From Rattus norvegicus (Eukaryota; Chordata; Mammalia; Rodentia; Muridae): DNA of 64,000 bases. The stretch is taken from NCBI RefSeq assembly GCF_036323735.1, contig NC_086031.1, positions 45,094,725 through 45,158,724 of the forward strand. Direction: 5' to 3'. Both the position numbers and the translations under genes were made by a program. Numbering within the stretch: position 1 is the first letter of the stretch; each line of letters opens with the position of its first letter. Below the pieces are notes generated by a model. The model searched no databases, was not told the DNA's origin, and saw only the letters and a list, made by a program, of their open reading frames with translations. This document shows positions 24,537-36,390 of the stretch, piece after piece.

Positions 24537-24670
24537 CCTGTAATTTTAGCTCTCAGAAGGACGCAGCAGGAGGATTGCTACAAATTTGAGGCTATCCTGT
24601 GCTACATGAGTTCCAGTACAGCATAGGCTACAATGTAAGGCCCTGTCTCAACAGTAACAACAATGAAAAA
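24457..24670 (+). mobile_element. B4 SINE (ID-B1 fusion) carrying an internal CA microsatellite
   Basis: The left part is ID-like (gctggggatgtagctcagtg) and the right part B1-like (gaggctatcctgtgctacat, then ggccctgtctcaacagtaac). They are separated by about 23 CA units at 24490-24532. Confidence 0.75.
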
Positions 24671-24769
24671 AAACCTCTCATTCTACCTTCTCAGCTACAC
24701 TCTAAAACAACACCTTTTGGTATTATGCCCACCATGGAAAACACTGTCACTCAAAAAACTGGCAACCAG

Positions 24770-25092
24770 CTTGGACCTTGAATGTTCCTCATGCGTTAAA
24801 GGATTGTGGGAGGAGTTGGGCCTTTAGGCTGAGGAGCCTAATGGGAGGAGTTGGGCCACTGGGAGTGTTGCTTTCAGAGGGGATTGTGAGCTGCCAGTCT
24901 CCCTTCCTCTTTCCTTCTGGAAGTGAAGTGAATGTGCATTCACCGTATATGTGCTCTGCCTTCTCAGAGACCCCAAAGCAACAGACCCAACTACAAAGGC
25001 TTAAAACCACAAAACTATGAGCCAAAGTAAATCTTTCTTCTTTTTACACCACCTTGGTTATTTTGTTACAGTGAAGGAATGGTAACTAATAT
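24770..25092 (+). mobile_element. Old rodent hAT/Charlie-type DNA-element relic
   Basis: The ending aaaactatgagccaaagtaaat followed later by ttggttattttgttacagtg and ggtaactaata is typical of rodent nonautonomous hAT-like repeats. The body is strongly diverged. Confidence 0.4.
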
Positions 25093-25386
25093 ACCATCAT
25101 AAAATCATCAACCAACCAAGTGAGAAGGACCAGAATCCCAACCCTCTCTGTGTCGGCCTGTGTCAGAACCCATGATCCTAAATGCTTGAGAAGGTGGTGC
25201 GGCCTCCTAACACCTGCCAACCTCTTGGTGACTCAAGGAAGGGAAACACAGTCTGAAACTGGAAACTTCTCAGTTCCCAGAGACTATCTAAACAGTGATA
25301 AAGAAAAGAGAGTTAGAAAACAATAATGAATATGAACTTAGAGCATTTTTGAACATGTTAGGAAGGACCTACTATAAGAGGCCCAT

Positions 25387-25416
25387 ATCAGACAGACAGA
25401 CAGACAGACAGACAGA
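25387..25416. repeat. (GACA)n microsatellite
   Basis: About seven GACA units. Confidence 0.9.
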
Positions 25417-26274
25417 TCACATATCTTTATCTGAAATTCTTGGGACTCGCTAGCTGAACATGATTAATTCAAAGATCCAAATGTTCCGAACTCTAAAATC
25501 TCAGAATATTCAAAAAGTCTTGGGTTTCCAGATTTGGGCTATTGGACCTGCACTGTGTGTTGTTTTGTTTTTGCCGTCTGTGACAAACAGAGTGAGGGTT
25601 CCCTCCCCCAAACATTCCCCAGTGAGAGAGACATCTGAGGGCCTCATCCATCCTCTCATCCTGAGACCTCATCTACACATACACACTAGTGAATGACGTA
25701 ACAAACCAAGTTCTCAACCCCCCGGCGCTTGATTGCTCCATAGAGGGACTCTTCCTAAGGCAGTTCTTGTTACACACGAGGCCCTCGTTCCTATAAGGAA
25801 AGGCCTTCGATGACTCTGGCAGCCTCCGGCCATTGGGAGCAGTCGCAGACGCAAAGAACAGCAGAAGGTCCTGAAAGGGCACATGGTTTTAGCCTGATAT
25901 TTATATCTTTGTCCCCTATGGATTCCATGATCCCTTTCAAAGCAACCAACGTTGACTGAGCGCCAGTTAGTACCAAGTGTTGTGTTGATCACCAGAGTGC
26001 CCAAGACCTGTGCACTTGTCATAAAATAGAGACGCCAGAAGACTCTTAATACCCTTAGAGGGCATGCATGGGCACATGAATGTGCACACACATACACACA
26101 TGCACACACACAAGAGAAAGAGAGAGAATAAAACACACTTAATGTAAAATTCAACGTGTGTGTAATATGTATGTAGGCGTTCATGTGTGTGTGGGTGTGC
26201 ATGCACATGTGTACATATGTGTGGAGGTCAGAGATCATCAAATGTCTTCCTCAGTTGTTCCTCACCTTGCTTTT

Positions 26275-26460
26275 ATTTTTTTTTAAGATTTATTTATTTA
26301 TTTAGTATATATGAGTACAGTGTAGCTGTCAGACACACCAGAAGAGGGCATCAGATACCATTACAGATGATTGTGAGCCACCATGTGGTTGCTGGGATTT
26401 GAACTCAGGACCTCTGGAAGAGCAGTCGGTGCTCTTAACCACTGAGCCATCTCTCCAACC
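26275..26460 (-). mobile_element. B2 SINE with 15-bp target-site duplication
   Basis: A complete B2 in reverse (tail aagatttatttatttattta, ending at ctgagccatctctccaacc). The exact duplication CCTCACCTTGCTTTT is at 26260-26274 and 26461-26475. Confidence 0.92.
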
Positions 26461-26504
26461 CCTCACCTTGCTTTTTGAGACCAGGTATTCTAGTCAGGAC
26501 TTTT

Positions 26505-26705
26505 TTTTTTGTTTTTGTGTTTTGTTTTTAAGATTATTTATTTTATGTATATGAGTACACTGTCGCTGTCTTCAGGCACACCAGAAGAGGGCATCAGATC
26601 CCATTACAGATGGTTGAGAGCCACCATGTGGTTGCTGGGAATTGAACTCAGGTCCTCTGGGAGAGCAGTTGGTGCTCTTGACCACTGAGCCATCTCTGCA
26701 GCCTT
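26505..26705 (-). mobile_element. Second B2 SINE
   Basis: Reverse B2 ending ccatctctgcagcc. The flanks tagtcaggactttt (26491-26504) and tagtcagaactttt (26706-26719) form a target-site duplication with one mismatch. Confidence 0.88.
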
Positions 26706-26763
26706 AGTCAGAACTTTTCTGAGACCAGGTATTCTAGTCAGGACTTTTTGAGATCAGGTATTT

Positions 26764-27076
26764 TAGTCAGGTTCTTCTTGCTTAGAAGCAAACCATGTTA
26801 CAGATTACAGTCCATCATTGAGGGAACTCAGCGCAGGAGCTCAAGGCAGGAACCCAGAGGCAGGGTCATAGAAGAATGCTGCTGACTGACTTGCTGTCTC
26901 TGGCTGTGCTCAGCCTCTTTCCCATACAACCCAGGATCCCTTTCCCAGAGGCGGCTGGGAAAAGTGGGCTGAGCCCTCCCATCTCAAAAGTCAAGGTATT
27001 CCCAAAAACATGGCCTGCAGGCCAATCTCAGGCAATCTGTCGACTGAGATTCCCTTTTCCTGTCTTATGTCAGATT
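26764..27076 (+). mobile_element. Rodent nonautonomous DNA element (hAT-like; name uncertain)
   Basis: Begins tagtcaggttcttcttgctt, continues with cagtccatcattgaggg, gctcaaggcaggaaccc and ggcctgcaggccaatct, and ends near ttatgtcagattgacaac. This is the plan of a common rodent repeat. The same family occurs reversed at 30544-31181. Confidence 0.6.
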
Positions 27077-27195
27077 GACAACAACAACAATAACAACAAA
27101 AACCAACCAGGACACAAGGCCTCTCAGAGAAACCGGAGCTCACCAGTTTATTTAGGCTGACTGATCAGTGAGTTCCTCAGAGTGCAGGCACACAC

Positions 27196-27297
27196 CACTA
27201 GGCTCATCTTTTTCTCTTGCAGGTGCTGGGGATCTGAACTCAGGTCTTCGAGGATGTAGTGGCAAGTTCTTTACCAGCTGAGCTATCTCCCCAGCCT
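27196..27297 (-). mobile_element. B3/B4 SINE fragment
   Basis: caggtgctggggatctgaac, tcaggtcttcgagg and accagctgagctatctcccc are the complement of a tRNA-derived SINE head. Confidence 0.7.
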
Positions 27298-27827
27298 TTA
27301 AGAGCCGCTGTTTTAGCTGTTTTACAGTGCACAGTACCACTGAGTGCTTCCACACTGCTGTGCAACGATTGTTGCCATCCGTGTGTTCTTTTTTGTTTTT
27401 GTTTCAGAACTGAAATTTTATACCCGTTAAACAGTAGCTCCCTCTCACCCCTCCACAGGCATGGAAAACAGTGTCAACCAAGAGGATACTGAGTCTCCAA
27501 GGTGCTGACACTGACCTATCCGCTCCAAGCACGAAGGTAACAGAGGGCACAGATGAGCCGCTCCTGGGACCCTTAAGATCTACAGAGGTCCCTTCTAGCC
27601 ATTACAGGACAAAGTCATAGCCTTCCCAGGCTGACCACAGACTCATCTTCCTCCTTCCTGGACCACTGCACACAGCATATCCCCTTTACAGTACTGATTA
27701 AAGACACTGGGAAATCCTCAAACCAAGTTGGCCTTCAGCAGTCCTTACCAAGGCTGAAAGCTGGGTAAGCTGGGTACCTCCCTAGTGTGGCGCCTCATAC
27801 CTGCCATACTAGCAGTATAAGAAACCA

Positions 27828-27828
27828 C

Positions 27829-27859
<31 letters not shown>

Positions 27860-28214
27860 TTCTTCTTCTTCTTCTTCTTCTTCTTCTTCTTCTTCTTCTT
27901 CTTCTTCTTCTTCTTCTTCTCCTTCTCCTTCTCCTTCTCCTTCTCCTTCTCCTTCTCCTTCTCCTTCTCCTTCTCCTTCTCCTTCCTTCTCCTTCTCCTT
28001 CTCCTTCTCCTTCCTTCTCCTTCTCCTCCTTCTCCTTCTCCTTCTCCTTCTCCTTCTCCTTCTCCTTCTCCTCCTCCTCCTTCTCCTTCTCCTTCTCCTT
28101 CTCCTTCTTCTTCTTCTTCTTCTTCTTCTTCTTCTTCTTCTTCTTCTTCTTCTTCTTCTTCTTTCTGTTTCTCTCTCTCTCCCTCTCTCTCTCTTCCTCT
28201 CTCTCTCCTCTCTT
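27828..28214. repeat. Long homopyrimidine/homopurine tract (CTT)n-(CTTCTC)n-(TTC)n
   Basis: 339 uninterrupted pyrimidines (27828-28166) are followed by one G and more CT-rich sequence. It starts with about 25 CTT units, passes through many CTTCTC units, and ends with about 19 TTC units. The long leucine and lysine/arginine open frames here are only repeat translations. Confidence 0.98.
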
Positions 28215-28504
28215 AATCTCAGGGGAGCTGAAACTATACCAGTAAGTCACCTATTTCAAAAGAAAACCCAACCGCTTGAATCAGCCAGCATTGGCTACCT
28301 ATGGGCCTAAGAGCAGGATGTCCTCCCAGGACCATGAATCAGGATGAGCTCCTGGGACCATGAGGCCCTCCCAGTCTCAGTGAGAAAAGTGTTCCTCAGA
28401 ATTCTCCCTCATGCGGGGCAAGAATAGAGAGTAGCAACCAAGGGTGGGGGAGGTGAATCCGTGAGCTGGGAGGAAGGTAAGAAAGCAGTATCTGAGGTAG
28501 CAGG

Positions 28505-28995
28505 CTGATGTAGCAGAATAAACTCCACTTTGTTCTTAAGACTTCATTCTAAGTTAACTTGCCCTTAGAGAGACATGGTCAATGAAGAGGCAAAAACAAA
28601 CAAACAAACAAAAAACAAAAACAAAACAAACAAACAAACAAAAACCAGGACAGATTCCGTCTTGTCCTCCAAACTCTATTTTAAGCTGCTGTCCTTGGGA
28701 AAAGCTACTGTCTAAAAGCTACTGTCTGCTGTCCTTGAAGTGATATGGCCCCCACCCTTGGTCTGTAAAAGAGACCAACATTCCTTTACCCTCTCATGTA
28801 ATGCCAAGACTCAGAAACCCCCCTCCTCCCCACTTGTGGGTTTTTTCCCTTTATAAACCCCTTTCATCTAGAGCTTGGGGGGTCACACTCCTTCCTGTTC
28901 CATCAGGAAGCTTGAATAAAGACTCTTGTGTACTTGCATCAGATTTGGGGTCCCTGGTGGTCTCTTGGGGGGGGGTCTTGTGAACTGGGCATAAC
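28505..28995 (+). mobile_element. Probable class I ERV solo LTR
   Basis: The 3' half resembles a gammaretrovirus-type R-U5: ccctttataaacccctttc (TATA-like), gaataaagactcttgtg (poly(A) signal), ttgcatcagatttggggtcc, then ggtggtctcttggggggggg. A (CAAA)n stretch at 28595-28650 interrupts the 5' half. Limits are approximate and no internal viral genes are present. Confidence 0.55.
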
Positions 28996-30084
28996 AGAGA
29001 AGTTCAAAGGACATCAGACTGGCTGTTCATTTGCATCTGAAGATCCTATTGCTAGAAAGTCGATCTAATTCAGCCAAGAAAAACTGGAAGTGGGGGGTGG
29101 AGCATGGGGAGGGGGTCCAGGTCCATGGGCAGCCTCTCCCTTGGGCCCTCCCCAGGTAGGGCAGGAGTACACAGAGGTGTCTCTTCGTTTCCCCATGTGA
29201 TCTCAGCTGCCTGGACCAGTGTGCCCACTCACATCACTGCTCAGGAATCTGGTTCTTGTTTACTTAACACGACAGCGCTCCTCCTGCTTCCCAGAGAGCT
29301 TATGGAGAAGCCTGGGGCCTGAGAAGGGGAACCTACACAGGAGAGTCGCTGAGTAGGAGCAGTGAGCTACTGCGCTCCAGCCCAGTCAGTGCCTCCCTCA
29401 CCAATGCTGAGAGTCTGGAGAGATCTTGGGTTTTCCTGGCTTTCCTTGAGACCAAATCCTCACAGAATTTGGGGAGGGGTGAGGACCGGATGACACACTA
29501 CCTGTCTCGTACTCTGTTTCCTGTCAAGAAATGACGGGTATTACAAAACACAAGCCGATGGTGGAACAGTCAGGGAGAAAGAACAGGGCCCTAGATCCCA
29601 ACACAGGGCTGAAGGGAGGGCTCGATAATAAAAATGTAAACTAAAAGAAGCCTGGGGAGGTAGAATCAACCTGAGATTTGTGCTACAGCAACTTTGTATA
29701 ATCCTGATGATTTGGCCAAATGCCCTTCACAAAACAGGGCTCTGGCATTTGTACTGAATGGATGGTTGGGAGGATGATTGGTGGCAGACAGAAAAAACAG
29801 ATTTAAAAGGTCATGATAATAGATCCCATTTAGTGAGTAATTATTGTGAGCTGACATGACTGTGTTTCCGAGGGCTGACTCAGTCAATGCCCCAGAAAAA
29901 GTCATAAAGTAGGTGTCACCAACAGCTATCCAGTGGCCCAGATTCTCTGCAGATTCTTCTCCACGAGCTTTGTCCCCACCTCAACCCTGAAGGTGGCTTC
30001 CCTGGACTCCTGGTCTAGACTCAGAAAAAAATAGCAGAAAGAATAAGATATCTTCCTCCTACGTACCACAGTGTCATTTAAGTC

Positions 30085-30543
30085 ACCTATCCCATGTGGA
30101 CCGTCACGTTCCTTCTAGAATGGTTTTCCCTGCCATGCTATGCCGTGCCATTTCAGTTAGAACATTTACCATGAGGTCTACTCTCTTAACGCACCTTGAT
30201 GTTTACTATAGTACCTCACTGTTGACTACAGATTCCACTGCACAGAGGAAGATCTCCACCATGGGTTTATACCGGTTTCCTGAAACTCGATACCCACTCC
30301 GTATTACCTTCTTTCTCTTTTCTCCCCACCACCAACCCCTGAAAATCACCATCAAAATTTTCCCCCCTAGGAATTTGGCTCTTTCAGATACCGCCCATAA
30401 GTGAAAGCTGCAGAATTTATGTTCCCCCACCCCACCCCATTCCTTTTTTTTCATTATACATGATGCCCTCGAGGTTCATCCACGCTGGTATGAGTTGCAA
30501 ATTCCCCTTTTAAGAAAAAGGCTAAGTGTAGTCGGTAGCTGTA
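30085..30543 (+). mobile_element. Ancient L1 3' end (5' segment, split by insertion)
   Basis: Resembles old mammalian L1M 3' regions: gaggtctactctcttaacgc, tactatagtacctcactg, cataagtgaaagctgcag and cctcgaggttcatccacgct. Its continuation lies beyond the DNA element, at 31182-31255 (ctgctgtcataaacacaag). Confidence 0.6.
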
Positions 30544-31181
30544 CTGGCTAGTTTGTTTGCTTGTTTGTTTATGTATATGCACACACTGTTGCTATCTTCA
30601 GACACACCTGAAGAGGACATCAGATCCCATTACAGATGGTTGTGAGCCATCACAACCCCCCCCCATTACATGTGGGTGCTCGGAATTGAACTAGGGACCT
30701 CTGGAAGAGAAACCGGTGGTCTTAACCACTGAGCCATCCCTCCAGCCCTGGCTAGTTTGTTTAATCCTGTGTGTTCATTTCTGCCAACCTGACACAGCCG
30801 AGTTACAATCATCAGAAAGGAAGGGATCTCCACTGAGAAAATGCCTCCGTACAATCGGCCTGTGGAACTTGCGGAGCATTTTCCTGATTGATGATTGGTG
30901 TGGGAGGGCCTAGCCCAGTGTGGGTGTTACCATTCCTGGCCCCTTGATCCTGGATAGTATAACAAATCGGGCTGAGCAAGCCATGGAGAGCAAGCCAGTA
31001 AGCAGCACCCCTCCACAGCCTCTGCTTCAGCTCCTGCCTCCAGGTTTCTGCCTTAAGTGTCCTCCCTAGCTCCCCTCAGTGATGGTCTGCGATATCAATG
31101 TTTAAAGCCAAATAAACTTCTTCCCCATGTTGCTTTTGGTCGTGGTATTTTATCACAGCAATAGAATTCCTGACTAAGATA
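30544..31181 (-). mobile_element. Rodent nonautonomous DNA element (hAT-like), with a nested B2
   Basis: The complement of the element type at 26764: ctggctagtttg, then ctgccaacctgacacagcc, ggagggcctagcccagtgtg, gagcaagccagtaagcagc, gccaaataaacttcttcccc and cctgactaagata. A B2 sits just inside its left end. Confidence 0.65.
30559..30747 (-). mobile_element. B2 SINE nested in DNA element, 15-bp target-site duplication
   Basis: Reverse B2 (from tatgtatatgcacac to ccatccctccagcc). The exact duplication CTGGCTAGTTTGTTT is at 30544-30558 and 30748-30762. Confidence 0.92.
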
Positions 31182-31255
31182 ATACCCTATGTGTATTTCT
31201 TTAAATGCTGTTTATTAGATCGTTATGAGTACTGCTGTCATAAACACAAGACTGT
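31182..31255 (+). mobile_element. Ancient L1 3' end (3' segment)
   Basis: ataccctatgtgtatttc and gagtactgctgtcataaac continue the L1M-like pattern interrupted at 30543. Confidence 0.45.
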
Positions 31256-33276
31256 GATTACAAACCCTGCAGTGCATGCTGAGTGACTACTCTGGCCCAG
31301 ATGTTCTGCTTTCTGACTAGTCTTTATCCACAATCTATTCCTTCAAAAGGATAAAGGCTATGAACAATCACCTAAGCAGACAGAGTGTCGGGCAGCCAGG
31401 CCAGGAGAAAGCACAGCCCCTGAAGGGAGAGGGGGAAAAGGGCCCAGGCAGGCCTAAGGAATAGGTCTGCTGTGGGAATACAAGAGTAGTGGGTGGTTCA
31501 GTCCTGGCCTAGGTAGGTAAGATATGCACCAGGGTACCAACCAATCATGCAATGCATCATGGACTTCTAGATAGCCACAAGAAGCTCTCTAGGAAATGGA
31601 ACAGGGGGTAAGGAAGTGCCCCAAAGATATCACGTGAAGGAGGAAGGAAGAAGGGTGTTACGATAAGAATGGATGAACATGGAAGGTTCTGAAAACTCTG
31701 TGATTAAAGATAATCCCGTGACGCCCACATTTCCGCACACCCCAACACTGGAAAGTTGCTGCAGCCTGTGGCTAGACTACAATTTTCTCTGGCTGGTTTC
31801 TTTGCCTTTAGGTTCAATCGAGGAGATAGGGGTAGGCATTTATCAGAGGGCAGTTTCATTTCCTGTTTTCTCAGACTGAAAGCATAGTCATCGTAACCCC
31901 TGCCTTCTGTGTACCTGGGGCCCTTCGGAAGTACACTCCACAGAAGAAGAAGAAGAAGAAGAAAAAGAAGGGAAGGTAGGTAACATGACAGAACTGCCTT
32001 CTTAATCCAAGCTGAGGGCAGTGGTTAGCGATGGAAATGCTTAAACTCAATCATCTAAAGAAGCCGGTAACTCCATGAATGGACTATTCTCTCTCAGCAG
32101 AGGCATTCGTAAATCCCTTCTAAGCACCCCCGAAAATAAATCCTTTCTTAAACCTTTTCATCCTCCAGTTGGCCCCTAGCCAAGGTGATTTTTGTGACTG
32201 GAGGTGCAGAAGCTCAAACTAACTTCCCAAAGTTGCAGATTGGGTCAGAAGGGAGAGCTACAACCAAGAAGGGAGTTTCCAGCTCCGTGGGGGAACTTAC
32301 AGTGTTGTAAGGGAAAACCACATCTATTTCTGTCGAGAGAGAGAAAAAAAAATGTGATCGTTAGTGACGAGCCAGCCTCCAAAAGATGGTTGCCTTCTCA
32401 GTGGGAATGCACTGTAGCTATTAAGGCTAGAAAACTGCTACCAGATTCTGGCCAAGGCAACTGGTTAGCCAAGGTGTAAAGACTACGGTCAAATGTTGAA
32501 AGTTTCCTGGGCTCTAGGGAAGAAAGCAGCCGTTATCTTGACTGTCTTGGCAGCCATGGAGGTAATGGCCCTTAGCTCCTGCCCACCTCTGGAGGGATCT
32601 GAGGAGATGTGGAAGGACGAAGCAAGTAACCTTTGGAAATGAATAAAAACAAGCATGTAAAGTTGTCTTTTTTAAAAAGTAGAACCAACAAAGAGAGCTC
32701 CTGATTGAGTTGAGAAACAAAAGCCAAACAAACATTCCTCACACTTAAAGACGCAACCACGGATACTTTGAAGCACTCTCCAGTTGCACACAGGAAGCAG
32801 GGAGGATGTGATAATTACACATTTATTTATTGTGTAATTATTATTGTTGGATTTTGTTTGCTTCAAAGGAGGGTCAAAAGCCTGCGGCTGGCTGGTGGGT
32901 GGCTGGTGGAAAATCTGAAAGTAAAAAGGCTCGCTACAACCCTGTGAATAATTGACCTGGTATTGTCAGGGTTGGATCAGAGCGAGGGGGGAGTCATTGC
33001 TGTGATGTTGAATTCTTCTGATGCATTCACTACGCACCGGACATGGTTTAAAGTACTTTCGAGGCATTAACTCATTGGACAACACTGAAGTGATGGTGTT
33101 GTTCCTATCCAGCCCTAATTCACAGTCCTTCGTATACTGGTTGTCTTGTTGTCTTAGCATCTCTATGTGCAAAGATCCGGTTCCTTAGCCCCGCCCTTCC
33201 GCTTAGGAGCAGTTACTTATGCAAAATAAAAATGCACCCTGATTGTGGTTGTTTTCTGAAAAAGTAGTCAGGGCCA

Positions 33277-33280
<4 letters not shown>

Positions 33281-33341
<61 letters not shown>

Positions 33342-33475
33342 CTGTGTGTCTGTGTGTCTGTGTCTGTGTGTCTGAGTGTGTGTGTGTGTATGTCTGTGTA
33401 TGTCTCTGTGTGTCTGTCTCTGTTTGTGTCTAAGTAAGTGTGCGTCTGTGTGTCTGTGTATTTATGTGTGTGTTG
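33281..33475. repeat. (TG)n microsatellite with degenerate extension
   Basis: About 27 clean TG units, then about 140 bases of TCTG/TG-rich sequence. Confidence 0.95.
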
Positions 33476-33540
33476 CTGTTTAGTCCAGGTTCCCAGACTA
33501 ACCTTGAACTCTGTGGCCATCACTCATTCAAATACTCTTA

Positions 33541-33680
33541 AAGCTGGCCCTGGTAGTAAGGGCCTTTGATCCCAGTTATTCTGGCTAAAATGAGGGTATT
33601 GGAAATTCAAGGCCTGCCTGGGCTAAAGAGAGAGTTCAAGGCCAGTCTAGACAACAAAAGACTGATCTTGACTATTTAAA
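33541..33680 (+). mobile_element. B1-type SINE, old
   Basis: ctggccctggtagtaaggg, cctttgatcccagttattc and gttcaaggccagtctagacaa. Confidence 0.65.
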
Positions 33681-33716
33681 CAAATTAGTTACTTTCCAAG
33701 GTGGTAGAGACTAGAG

Positions 33717-33774
<58 letters not shown>

Positions 33775-33777
33775 CTC
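33717..33777. repeat. (TC)n microsatellite
   Basis: About 28 TC units. Confidence 0.95.
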
Positions 33778-34747
33778 TGGATAAAGTTCAGGCAAGCAAA
33801 CCTCCCAACCAAGAAACACCCATCAGCTCTCTCCATAGTTTTTTGGCAACGTTACCACACCTACTGATTTACTAGGGAGCAAATCTTCCCTAGTATTTCC
33901 AGTCTGCTCGTTTTGACATTAGCATGACCAAGATTCCCGATAACATTCTTTTCCCTGGAACTTACACATACTTTCCTCTGGATTTTGGTAAGCGTAGTTC
34001 ATAAAGTACTAATGGGAAAGGGATTTGCAAGGGAGCCATTGCGTGAGCACCCAGCAGGGGTACAGGAGGCATCTGAAGGTGACTGCTAAGGAAATTCCTG
34101 GTCTGCAGAAATGGTTACCCTTGGAGGGAAGAGTCCTATAAGGTACTCAAGAAAAGCTCAAATACAATGAGTGTCAGGAACAGACTGGAAATGAGTTGTG
34201 TGGTGTGGGTGAACACAAGAAATCTAATTGGCAAGTTAATGTAATAATTGAAAGGGGGAGGGAAGGTAGAGCAGAGAAAAGGAATTGGCGGGCAGGTAGA
34301 ACAGTGGACAGGAGGTCAGAGCCCTGCTGAGATAGAACACTGCCAACAGATTAGGCATGGAGTGAGAAGAAACAATCTCCCAGCATCACTTGCTTCAACG
34401 TTCTGAAAAGGTTACTGCTACCCTTATCTTGTTTTAAAAATAACCCGAGTAAAGCCCTTTGGGTCCAGAGTATGCTAACCTCCCTGCCTCAGGATGCATG
34501 CTGCTGAGAAGCAGACGTAAGACTGAAGGAGAGTGGTCTCAGGTTGGCCAGCAACCCAACCAAGTCCTCAAGAACCTTCTGGAATCTAGAGCTTAAAATT
34601 CACAATGGACTTGGTCTCGGTGTCCACTCAGGCACTGTCTCATCTTCTAAGGGGACTACAGCAGCTCCAAAGTTTGTATTCTTGAGACCTAGATCGGTAG
34701 AGAAAGAAAAGAGGCTGGGGTAAAATAGAAAAGAAAAAAATCTGGTT

Positions 34748-34885
34748 GGGGGCAGAAGTTAGACAGGTTCTCATATAGCTCAGGTTAGCCCACAAACCTC
34801 ATATAGCTCAGGTTGGCCCACCAACCTCTGATTCTCTTCCTCCCAGGCCTAGGATTAAAGGCATGTGCCACCACATCCCATTAAT
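34748..34885 (-). mobile_element. B1 SINE, old, with an internal duplication
   Basis: caggcctaggattaaaggca, then tgtgccaccacatcc, read as reverse B1. The segment ctcatatagctcaggtt occurs twice (34770-34786 and 34798-34814). Confidence 0.65.
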
Positions 34886-35401
34886 ATTAAAAACTGACAG
34901 CAAAACTTTCTTTTGGATTCCCAACTCCAAGTTATTTGTGAAAGGAACAGACTTACCAAGCTTTCCATTCATGCTCCCCCTACATCTCACTGGCCCGCCT
35001 GGGTCCGTGCTGACTCTGAGGCTTGCTCTCCTCAGCTCTGTTTACCTTGTGGGTTTGTTTGCAGCTGCCTGGTTTCACACTTGACAGCAACTCTTCCCTC
35101 TCAGAACTCTCCTCTCCCCTGCCTGTTGGTTCTCACCATGTTCTGCTTCCTTCCCCCGGCTCACTTCTTAGTTTTCTCCCAACTGCTCTCCTCACGCGCT
35201 AGCCTCTAACATGTTCTTCCGGCTCCTCCCCTCCCTGCTTTGATTAATTATTTTGTGCTAATTCCCAAGTTTCTATTCCCGGTAACCCACCACCCCTGAA
35301 TTTATAAACACAACTCAAATGGTTCTCTTGATAGAGCTTGTGTCCTGAATTATACTCAGACACTGACACTAACCCAACATCATCATCATATTCCCCCCCC
35401 T

Positions 35402-35418
35402 CTCTCTGTGTGTGTGTG

Positions 35419-35462
<44 letters not shown>
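35402..35462. repeat. (TG)n microsatellite
   Basis: About 27 TG units with one slippage (gttgt). Confidence 0.95.
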
Positions 35463-36227
35463 GATGCGCACACATACACAATCTTCATTCTGCCTTTAGG
35501 AGAAAGTATGACTTCCCACCTAACCACCACAGGCTGAAGCAGTCAGGCAGGCAGGCAGTCTAGACTCTTTCTTAACAGTCAGCCAACTGCCAACTCCACC
35601 TCATCCTACCTCCTCCTGCATCCCTCACAGGTCACAGGTCATTGCTCTGCCACAGGTACCCACTGGCTTCCATGTGAATTGCTGGCCCTCCCAAGATGCT
35701 TCTGGCTTTCTTCTTCCCAACCAACCCTTTCTCACAATATTTGATTGGTAATCTGATCACATAATGCTAAGGTTTAAAAATAAATGAGCCAAGCTCCCCT
35801 GGTGTCTCATATCTCCTGAGATCTAAGTCTGGGCTCCTAAACCAGGAGCACTGGTTGTAGAATCTATCAGTTGCGTGTAGGAGAGACCACTGAAGGGATG
35901 AATGGGGAACTGGACACTAGCTAGGACCATTATAAAACACTAAACATTCCTTAGCAACTTGTTGGATAATAAGCTCATATTCCTAAACCCACATTGCCCC
36001 AGGGCTCCTTGAATTCACACATGGAGATCTAACTATTTAAAATGCAAATGTGTCACCTTGTGCTGGACTTTAGCTCTTCCAAGGACCTCCTCACCCATAG
36101 CATAAACCTTATCTGAACATTTGGAGGTGAGAATAAATGGTCAAGTAACTGAAATGGAAAGGTAAGTGAAAGGGGAATCTGTCAGCAAGGGCTGATAGGT
36201 CCTGCCTACTTTAAAACCTCAGTGCCT

Positions 36228-36380
36228 GGGGCTGGGGCACTGGCTTAGCAGGTGAAGGAAAAGGCCATTGAGCCTGACCATCTGAGTTCAATCTGTAAGA
36301 CCACATGAAGAGAACTGACTCCCATGCACTCTATGACTTATGTCCTTCCTCAGCAAACGAAATATACATAACAACACATT
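36228..36380 (+). mobile_element. B4/B3-type SINE, old
   Basis: ggggctggggcactggcttag, ggtgaaggaaaaggccattg and ccatctgagttcaatctg. Confidence 0.55.
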
Positions 36381-36390
36381 AGAAATGTTA

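Noticed and set aside
27787..28250. 152-residue Leu-rich and 151-residue Lys/Arg/Glu-rich open frames
   Set aside because: Pure products of the TTC/CTTCTC repeat; no unique sequence, splice sites or family.
28505..28995. Provirus with coding genes
   Set aside because: Only an LTR-like segment is present; no gag, pol or env frames flank it.
30096..30404. 102-residue open frame
   Set aside because: Lies within an ancient L1 3' untranslated-type segment and has no L1 ORF homology.
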